A stretch of 26,143 nt of DNA from Zygnema cylindricum (lineage: Eukaryota; Streptophyta; Zygnematophyceae; Zygnematales; Zygnemataceae): the NCBI GenBank assembly GCA_037447655.1, contig JBBHKE010003326.1:126001-152143 (forward strand), in the 5' to 3' direction. The notes beneath the pieces were generated by a model, which had not been told where the DNA came from, ran no database searches, and was given only the letters and a program-made list of their open reading frames with translations. The position numbers and the translations under genes are program-made. Below are positions 19,991 through 26,143 of the stretch, piece after piece (the stretch's first letter is position 1; every line of letters starts with the position of its first letter).

Positions 19991-20734
19991 TCTTTTTGTT
20001 TATTCACGTTCGTGCATTTTCTTTCGTCGTATCATTGTACTTTTTATTTTTACCGTAGCTGTCAGAATCTACGTCATTGATTTAGGCCTCCTTTATTCTA
20101 TACATTACCGCCGTAAATTAATTCTTTAGGATTTGCAATACATTTTTAAGAATCTAGATTAGGTTATATACGTGACAGCGCACTTAAGACTCCACAATAA
20201 TTAGCAACGTTTGATTATACATAAGAGCCTTTTCTCACTCAAAGAAATCATCCCAAAACAAATTCAGTTTGTTACATCACTACATTGATATTTTCTTTTG
20301 TGTATGATTCAATGGCATCTGCCAATTAACCTTAAATAACAGATACCGAACCAAAACAAAGCAAAATTATCAACCTTTTTCACTATCATTATCCTTAGCT
20401 TTAATGTGGGATTACACAAAGTTATATTTCGTTTCTACAACAAAAGACTAGTCCAGCAGAAGAGTGATAAGAAGCTTTCAATGTGACTAGTTAGAACCAA
20501 TAATTCACAAATACCTCAAACGCACCTCACCTTTTACTATACTCAACAACACGACACAAAAAGAACTTGGGAAATTGGTTGTCTTAAATCATGTAAATCA
20601 TCCCTTCAAAGAACAATAGCGCCAGTGAGACAAGTCACAAACAACCTCTAGAGTTAACACTCAAACTCCATCTTGTCGACAAAATTTCTAAAGGCTACAG
20701 AATTCCATAGAATATATATATAATCCAGAAAAAA

Positions 20735-20795
20735 AAAAAAGAGGGAGAGGGAGAGAGAGGTAAAGAGGGTTAAGTTTCATAGAATAGAGGGATAG
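20735..20795. repeat. A-run plus GA-rich low-complexity tract
   Basis: A run of A is followed by GAGGGAGAGGGAGAG-type sequence on the plus strand, next to the tRNA-like repeat. Confidence 0.7.
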
Positions 20796-20807
20796 AGTGG
20801 ACGATAT

Positions 20808-20961
20808 GCTGGCCAAGATTTGAACCTTAGACCGTTCACTATGGTTGTAAATCCGCTAACCACTATGCCACCAGCCCGGATATAGTGGCTGGTGAATTCT
20901 TTTTATCACCTATTTTAGTGTGGATCCAGGCATTGATTGGTATATTTTTCGTATGTCAACA
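20808..20961 (-). repeat. tRNA-like repeat, copy 1 (SINE-like)
   Basis: On the minus strand, a 70-nt tRNA-sized module (20877 down to 20808) contains an A-box TGGCATAGTGG (20860-20870) and a B-box GGTTCAAATCT. GCTGG and CCAGC at its ends can pair as an acceptor stem. About 75 bp 5' of the module in sense (20886-20961, with TAGTGTGGATCCAGG on the plus strand) is also shared with copy 2. The tRNA-like module is therefore not at the extreme 5' end as in a standard SINE. Confidence 0.65.
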
Positions 20962-20995
20962 CCCCTTCTCGAGAGCTAGCCGGTCATAGGGTCGA

Positions 20996-21000
20996 CGTCT
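20996..21000. other. Copia target-site duplication, left
   Basis: CGTCT, identical to 25395-25399. A 5-bp TSD is expected for Copia integrase. Confidence 0.9.
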
Positions 21001-21568
21001 TGAAAGGATCGACAACACAATCGGAATGCGCAAAGAATTGACAAATTACACAATGCGGAAGCGAATTTATCTCACATCAAATATCAACCAGCTCGCATAC
21101 ATTAAATCCTCATGAACATAGATAGAGACATATGTAATTCAGAAGAGGATATTCCAATTAATTCTCACACATTAATATTACAATAATTTCTTAGTGTTAT
21201 CTAATTCCCTCACTGGCTGGCACTTTAACTTAGTCGCAGATTACATCTAGAAATCTAATTCTAGAAGCGTCACATGTACTTGGACGTAAAATAGAGTACG
21301 ACGCAAACTGAAAATTCTCGAAACGAAATATCTAGAAGTACAATACTTAAAGTACAACTTAACCTACGTGAAACGAAACTGCTAGAAGTACGCACGAACC
21401 GAAAGTACTAGAAGTCCCGTATGAAAAAGACCAAACCGTTCACACCCAATCAAACGAAACTGAAAAGTACAAAAGTACTAATGAAACGAAACTTAATGCG
21501 CGATGTGACGCGCGACAAAACTGACCCACACTAAAAACGAACCAAAATCCCACATTGTAATCCTAACA
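21001..21568 (-). repeat. 3' LTR of the Copia element
   Basis: 568 bp beginning (sense) TGTTAGGATTACAATG and ending CGATCCTTTCA. It is rich in AGAAGTAC, GAAACGAAAC and related short motifs. Hand alignment with the 5' LTR gives about 35-40 substitutions and several small indels. The first 85 bases in sense are almost identical. Confidence 0.92.
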
Positions 21569-23149
21569 TTCCCCCTCTCGATGTGAGGCTTTATCACTAG
21601 CTTTCATTTGAAGACTTAATCTCTCAGGTGCTTTTCCCTTATTCTCTCGATTACTCCTCCTAACAATCACTTCTTCTTCCATTACATTCTTTTCACTCTT
21701 TTCAGAAATTGATGGCAAACTCTTTTCACTATTTTGACTTTTCGAACTCTCAGATTTATCATCACTCAAATTGGATTCCAAATCAAATTTATCAGAATTT
21801 GAAACTTTACCAAATTTCGGTTTTCGTTTTGGAGTCTCATAATGATCGTCTTCCTCATCCGACGAACCCGCAACTTCGAACTCCTCCAAACTGTTTTCTT
21901 CTTCAAAATCCAAGCTTCGCTCCTTGCCGTTCGAATATTCTATGGCCGCCTTTAAATTCTCGTGGAAGTTAACATTCCGTGACTCCACTACGTTCTGCGT
22001 CACAGGATTGAAGATTCGGTATTGATTTGAATTTGCACTATATCCGACAAAAAATCCACTCCAACTTCGTGGACTAAACTTGCCGGTCCGTTTGTTTCGG
22101 TCAACATATACGGTCGCTCGGCAACCCCAAATTCTTAAATGTCGTACGGACGGAACTCGTCCACTCCAAAGTTCTTGTGGCGTCTTCTCACCAGAAATCG
22201 AAGTCAATCTTCGATTACACACATAGTTTGCCGTGACTATGGCTTCTCCCCAAAGCGAAGAATTGTGATTCGTGCTATGAAGCATCGCACGCACCATTTC
22301 CTGCAACGTCCTGTTTTTCCTTTCGGCCACTCCATTAGATTCGGGTGAATAAGCGGCGGTAAATTGTTGCTTGATTCCCCGCTCTTCACAAAACTCCTTA
22401 AATGCAATAAATTCTCCACCATTATCCGACCTCACGGCTTTCAATTTCCTGTCCGTTTCCCTTTCAGCCATCACAACAAACTTTTTAAAATAATCCAAAG
22501 TCTCCGACTTCCTTTTCAAAAGATACACCCAACTCTTACGAGAAAAATCATCAACAATCACAAAAATATATCTATTTCCCCCAAGACTCCTCGGCTTAAT
22601 AGGTCCACATAGATCCACATGAACAAGTTCCAAAGGTTGACTTGCTCGAAATTTTACATTTTTGACAGGATGAGGTTTCCTCTTTTGCTTCCCCTTGCTA
22701 GAACCATTACATCCATTCACCTTTTCTACGGTCGCCAATTCCAAACCTCTCACCGAAGAATTCTTAATCATCCTTTTAATGTTTTCCTCCGAAGTGTGGC
22801 ATAACCGATGATGCCAAAGGCTAAGGTCGCCTTTCTCCATCTCCATGGAAAGCATAGAAGGTTCCTCTTTAACCGGTCGTTTCCAAATTAACTTACTAAC
22901 CAAATTATCTGACACAAATCCTTCCCCAATTTGAATTCCTTCTTTACTTTTCATCATGATTCTAAAATCCTCCAAAGAAATGACTCTACCTCCGGCCTTT
23001 TGAATTTGAGGAACGCTAACCAAATTCACCACTCCGTTAGGAATAAACAAAGCATCATTCAACTTAGCTTTATGCACTCTAACATTTCCAAATTTATCTC
23101 TCACCGGTAAATCAATTCGGACCGTTCCAACCGTGTCCACCGGAATCAC
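21563..23149 (-). CDS. Copia integrase polyprotein segment (no RT/RNase H)
   Basis: A 528-codon frame counted from its first ATG. It is in the same frame as the gag ORF and is open from the codon after that ORF's TAA, so it is probably the downstream part of one polyprotein. It starts inside the region after the protease active site. A pre-integrase zinc-binding segment follows (WHHRLCH near 112-118, then C147-NGS where CxxC is usual, so the second Cys is replaced). The integrase core has D179 (HVDLCGP), D242 (RSDNGGEF) and E276 (NGVAER), with 33 residues between the last two. A C-terminal KFSPRSWSGFFVGYS motif (about 357-371) is followed by an acidic Ser/Glu-rich region. RRSNRENKGKAPERL, which usually stands just before RT, is present, but the frame ends 21 residues later at REGEC. 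The last Cys codon and the TAG are the first six bases of the 3' LTR. Integrase inserts the cDNA into chromosomes. Confidence 0.88.
   Translation of the reverse strand: MIPVDTVGTVRIDLPVRDKFGNVRVHKAKLNDALFIPNGVVNLVSVPQIQKAGGRVISLEDFRIMMKSKEGIQIGEGFVSDNLVSKLIWKRPVKEEPSMLSMEMEKGDLSLWHHRLCHTSEENIKRMIKNSSVRGLELATVEKVNGCNGSSKGKQKRKPHPVKNVKFRASQPLELVHVDLCGPIKPRSLGGNRYIFVIVDDFSRKSWVYLLKRKSETLDYFKKFVVMAERETDRKLKAVRSDNGGEFIAFKEFCEERGIKQQFTAAYSPESNGVAERKNRTLQEMVRAMLHSTNHNSSLWGEAIVTANYVCNRRLTSISGEKTPQELWSGRVPSVRHLRIWGCRATVYVDRNKRTGKFSPRSWSGFFVGYSANSNQYRIFNPVTQNVVESRNVNFHENLKAAIEYSNGKERSLDFEEENSLEEFEVAGSSDEEDDHYETPKRKPKFGKVSNSDKFDLESNLSDDKSESSKSQNSEKSLPSISEKSEKNVMEEEVIVRRSNRENKGKAPERLSLQMKASDKASHREGEC
21569..21580 (-). 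other. Polypurine tract (PPT)
   Basis: In sense it reads CGAGAGGGGGAA immediately before the TGTTAGG of the 3' LTR. This is the usual primer site for plus-strand DNA synthesis. Confidence 0.85.
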
Positions 23150-23212
23150 ATGTCCACTCGCTACCGTGACATTCTTTGGAACCGTAAGCTTCCTTGTATC
23201 CGAAAATAGACT

Positions 23213-24775
23213 TTAATCCGTACACACGTGATGAGTTGCGCCGGTATCAATAATCCAATCTTTTGCACAATGATTACTAGAAGCCGAATTCAAAATTGCT
23301 CCGGTTTTCTCGTCCAATAAAATAGTCAAATTGTAATATCGCTCCTCAATATCTTTTTCAAATTCCGTAAAGTTTCCTTGGTAACCGAATCCTCTTACTT
23401 GGCCACGACCGCGTCCGTGTCCTGGGCCATGTCCTCGTCTATATCCTTGATTGTCATAAAAATAAGAATTTTCTCCTTCTCGTTGGAAACAATGAGAACT
23501 CACATGTCCCCACTTATGACAAATATTGCATCTCTTCTCCTTATCCGGGCACTTGGCTGCAAAATGCCCAACCTTATCACATTTGAAACAAGTCACGTTA
23601 GAGGTGTTAGATTTATCAAATTGACCTCTACTAAATCCAACATTTTGACTTTTTCCTCTACCTCTTCCTCTAAAATTTCCTCTAATACCCCCTCTTCCTC
23701 GGAACAAATTTAAATCCGGGGAATCCGAGGTATTTACATTATGGATTCCACTACTTTCAAAACCTCTACCTATACTCTCTCTAGACTTCTCAATGGACTT
23801 CAAATAATTCACCGCATACTCAAGTGTAGCCTTCCGTTTAGATTGAATTATTTCACTAGACGTAGAATATCTTTCGGGTAATCCCTCTAAAAACACTTGC
23901 AACTTTTCATTTTCAGGTACAATTTTACCAATACTACTCAATTGCTCCAACAAAATATAAAATCTTTTGACTCCATCATCTATTGACTCATTATGCTTAA
24001 ACTTAAACTTAATGAAATCTTTGAACACATAATTTGCCTTATCTTTGACTCCTTTCTCAAAATGATTTTCTAACGCTTGCCAACATTTATGTGCGGTATC
24101 ATGAATAAGAAAATAATCATGGACCGATCCGGTACAACTTTGAATCAATCCATTCATGGCCGCCATATCTTTCAATCTCCACAAATTTTGTGCCTTGGGA
24201 TCTTTTGGCATTTTCTCCTTGCCGTTGACGATCTTCCACAACTTCTTCAAAATGAGACTCGCTCTCATGTTCTTCTTCCAAATAGCGTAGTTTGATCCAT
24301 CAAAGATAACCGGCTTGCCTCCCATTCGAAAATCTTCTTCTCCTTCCAACTCACTATCAAAATCAAAATCCTCTTCTATCTTTTTCTTTTTCTTTTTCTT
24401 ACATTTTTCATCATCATCCGAATTATCTGAGCTGCTACTAGAACTAGAGCTAGAGCTGCCCTCGAATTCCTCTTTCACCGAAACATTTTCATTTTTCACC
24501 TTTTTATCCTTCTCTTTCATAAATTTCTCCCACTCCTTATAAGTGTCTCTATCTAACCGAATGTCATAACTTTCCTTCTCTTTAGGTTGATCCAATCCGA
24601 AGGGTTTAGCTGGCAATGACTCCTCGGAATTTGGCGCAATTCCTTCACCGAAACTGAATTCTCGTTCGCTTGGACCCCGAAGAGATGGCTCGGGAGTCGG
24701 CGGAGTTCCCAAGGTCCCCATAGGCATCCTCGGTCCGGATGGAGAGGGTGTGGTCTTCTTTTTCTTCCCTCCCAT
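23213..24775 (-). CDS. Copia Gag-protease polyprotein segment
   Basis: 520 codons. Residues 1-150 form a Pro/Lys-rich then Ser-run (about 107-116) and acidic/Lys-run extension, less usual for Copia Gag. From about 151 (MGGKPVIFDGSNYAIWKKNM) it is a typical plant Copia Gag domain (UBN2/DUF4219-like) to about 335. Arg-Gly boxes follow (about 359-374), then two CCHC zinc knuckles (CFKCDKVGHFAAKC about 396-409 and CNICHKWGHVSSHC about 416-429) and a second RG-rich stretch. It ends with the protease active site WIIDTGATHH, with D510-T-G. Gag packages the RNA into virus-like particles and the aspartic protease cleaves the polyprotein. The frame stops with TAA at 23213-23215, ten residues after the catalytic Asp, so most of the protease lies beyond the stop in the same frame. 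The start is the ATG about 40 bp after the PBS. Confidence 0.88.
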   Translation of the reverse strand: MGGKKKKTTPSPSGPRMPMGTLGTPPTPEPSLRGPSEREFSFGEGIAPNSEESLPAKPFGLDQPKEKESYDIRLDRDTYKEWEKFMKEKDKKVKNENVSVKEEFEGSSSSSSSSSSDNSDDDEKCKKKKKKKIEEDFDFDSELEGEEDFRMGGKPVIFDGSNYAIWKKNMRASLILKKLWKIVNGKEKMPKDPKAQNLWRLKDMAAMNGLIQSCTGSVHDYFLIHDTAHKCWQALENHFEKGVKDKANYVFKDFIKFKFKHNESIDDGVKRFYILLEQLSSIGKIVPENEKLQVFLEGLPERYSTSSEIIQSKRKATLEYAVNYLKSIEKSRESIGRGFESSGIHNVNTSDSPDLNLFRGRGGIRGNFRGRGRGKSQNVGFSRGQFDKSNTSNVTCFKCDKVGHFAAKCPDKEKRCNICHKWGHVSSHCFQREGENSYFYDNQGYRRGHGPGHGRGRGQVRGFGYQGNFTEFEKDIEERYYNLTILLDEKTGAILNSASSNHCAKDWIIDTGATHHVCTD

Positions 24776-24811
24776 ACCTAACTCACTAGATCCTCAATGT
24801 GGAGCTAACCT

Positions 24812-24824
24812 GCTCCGATACCAA
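24812..24824 (-). other. Primer-binding site (initiator-Met tRNA type)
   Basis: In sense TTGGTATCGGAGC lies one base after the 5' LTR. Plant Copia elements use TGGTATCAGAGC, complementary to the initiator-Met tRNA 3' end. Here one internal base differs (A to G). Confidence 0.85.
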
Positions 24825-24825
24825 T

Positions 24826-25394
24826 TGAAAGGATCGAAAACACAATCGGAATGCGCAAAAAATCGACAAATTACACAATGCGGAAGCGAATTTCAGTCAC
24901 ATCAAATATCAACCAGCTCACATTACAAACATTAATTCTCATGAACATAGATAGAGATATTCAGAAGAGGAATTTCACATTAATTCTCATACATTGACTC
25001 TACATTGATTTCTCCTTATGTTAGACCTAATTCCTCACTAGCTGGCATTTTAACTTAGTCGCCAGATTACATCTAGAAATCTAATCCTAGAAGCGTCACA
25101 TGAACTTAGACGCAAAATAGAGTATGACGCAAACTGAAAATTCGCAAAATGAAATATCTAGAAGTACAATACTTCAAGTACAAATTAACCTACGTGAAAC
25201 GAAATTGCTAGAAGTAAGCACGAACCGAAAGTACTAGAAGTCCCGAATGAAAAAGACCAAACCGTTCACACCTAATCAAACGAAACTGAAAAGTACAAAA
25301 GTACTAATGAAACGAAACTTAATGCGCGACGTGACGCGCGACAAAACTGACCCACACTAAAAACGAACCAAAATCCCACATTGTAATCCTAACA
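24826..25394 (-). repeat. 5' LTR of the Copia element
   Basis: 569 bp, starting (sense) TGTTAGG at 25394 and ending CTTTCA at 24826. It would hold the promoter and polyadenylation signals. It differs from the 3' LTR by about 7% with small indels. Confidence 0.92.
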
Positions 25395-25399
25395 CGTCT
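25395..25399. other. Copia target-site duplication, right
   Basis: CGTCT, matching 20996-21000. Confidence 0.9.
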
Positions 25400-25483
25400 A
25401 ACCTGATCCCCCTAGATTTGACCCCATGTTAAGCCTTGCAGGATCGAGGGATAAAGTTGACGATCCCGTTAAAGGGTATGATG

Positions 25484-25639
25484 AGCCGGCCAGGATTTTA
25501 TCCTGGGACTTTTCGTTTTAGCTGTGTGAATGCGCTAACCACTGCGCCATCTGTCGGGATATCGTGGCTGGTGAATCAGTTATTAGGTATTCTAGTGTGG
25601 ATCTGGGTATGGATCGGTACATTCTTCGTACTTCAACAT
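25484..25639 (-). repeat. tRNA-like repeat, copy 2 (SINE-like)
   Basis: Homologous to 20808-20961 in the same orientation. The A-box TGGCGCAGTGG (25539-25549) is perfect to consensus and followed by TTAGCGC. The B-box GGATAAAATCC (25493-25503) is degenerate. The 5' shared segment (25565-25639) includes TAGTGTGGATCTGGG on the plus strand. Before the Copia insertion the two copies would have been only about 120 bp apart, head to tail. Confidence 0.65.
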
Positions 25640-26143
25640 GGGGAATTAGTAGATGGGAGGGGGAAAATGTGAGGGCGAGGGAGGACTCGTAGAAAGGAGT
25701 GAAATATGAAAATGTTGAGAGGGCAGTTTAGGGGCTGAAAGAGAGGAGGGAGGGACGGGTTGTGGGGAAGAATGAGAGCGAGAAACGAGTAGTGGGAGGA
25801 AGTGAGGGAGGAGGGGTAGACAATGGGGGGAAGATGATCAGGGAGGGGTGGAATGTACGAAAAAAGAGAAGGACAGCGAGGAAGGAATCGAAACTAATGC
25901 TCAAATAGTGAATGAGGTAGTTATGGAGGGAAAGGAAAAGGGGTACAAAAAGGCACAAATGGTACGGAAAGGACGAGATGGAGAGGGACAGACAGATATC
26001 ACATTAATCAATACACAGACGATAAAATTTCTAAGTTCCTTTTGGAGATATTATAAATTGTCGTAGTTTACCACTTAACATAATTTCAACTAGATTCAAA
26101 AGAAATGTTTTTTCTTCTTCTACCAAAAACTCTCCACAGGATA
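25640..26143. other. Purine-rich tail of the window, no gene seen
   Basis: From 25645 to about 25985 the plus strand is mostly A/G (GGGAGG, GAGGGA, GGGGAAGA blocks), less regular than the tract at 7341-7949. Frames here are compositional by-products. The last 150 bp are AT-rich. Confidence 0.5.

Larger units (their letters stand above)
18899..20700. other. Intergenic DNA, no gene seen
   Basis: No recognisable coding region. It contains short tandem repeats (19707-19750 and 19842-19990) and a tRNA-like fragment (19287-19367). Frames such as 19902-20129 have no known motif. Confidence 0.45.
21001..25394 (-). mobile_element. Copia-type LTR retrotransposon lacking RT and RNase H, 4.39 kb
   Basis: A structurally complete element on the minus strand. 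It has a 569-bp 5' LTR (24826-25394) and a 568-bp 3' LTR (21001-21568), both running TGTTAGG...CTTTCA. A PBS similar to initiator-Met tRNA and a purine-rich PPT are present, and the flanks carry a perfect CGTCT duplication. The internal order is Gag, protease motif, stop codon, integrase, then directly the PPT. The reverse transcriptase and RNase H that normally follow integrase in Copia are missing. The integrase frame runs straight through the PPT into the LTR. The element is therefore non-autonomous and would need polymerase from a relative. The LTRs differ by roughly 7%, pointing to an old insertion. Confidence 0.93.

Noticed and set aside
20808-20877. Functional tRNA gene in tRNA-like repeat copy 1
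   Set aside because: Only five acceptor pairs form and a second diverged copy exists with shared 5' flank. This is better explained as a tRNA-derived repeat.

Overview
The window is nuclear DNA of a land plant. The evidence is a spliced LEA (late embryogenesis abundant) stress gene with GT-AG introns, a plant-type RAD4/XPC C-terminal exon, a Copia LTR retrotransposon primed by initiator-Met tRNA, several hAT-type elements with 8-bp target-site duplications, and a degenerate TTTAGGG (plant telomere-type) tract. The exact lineage cannot be fixed from the sequence. Most of the window is AT-rich, repeat-dominated intergenic DNA; only one gene looks complete.

Layout. 1-842: AT-rich DNA with remnants of a TIR element family. 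843-1394 (minus): last exon of a RAD4/XPC-like DNA-repair gene, preceded in sense by an intron containing about 650 bp of degenerate telomere-like repeat. No further RAD4 exon is visible. 2571-3283: 5' end of a coding hAT element with a BED-finger start, cut by a 10-N assembly gap. 3284-5837: featureless AT-rich DNA. 5838-6677: a non-coding relative of that hAT with terminal inverted repeats of about 105 bp and an internal second repeat. 7341-7949: purine-strand minisatellite. About 10170-10899: a probable old LTR with three strong hairpins. 10900-12681: an ABRE-rich promoter and a three-exon LEA gene. 12682-14826: possible 3' transcribed region, otherwise unassigned. 14827-18898: a cluster of nested TIR elements, five of them with definable ends, some with exact 8-bp duplications. 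20808-20961 and 25484-25639: two copies of a tRNA-like repeat. 21001-25394 (minus): a complete-ended Copia element with CGTCT duplications.

The most interesting object is the Copia element. Both LTRs, PBS, PPT and TSD are present. It keeps long gag-protease and integrase frames but lacks reverse transcriptase and RNase H entirely, so it would depend on enzymes supplied in trans. Gag-protease and integrase are separated by a single in-frame TAA. Its LTRs differ by about 7% by hand count, which sits oddly with frames that carry no frameshift. I saw no CRISPR array, operon, rRNA gene or intact tRNA gene.
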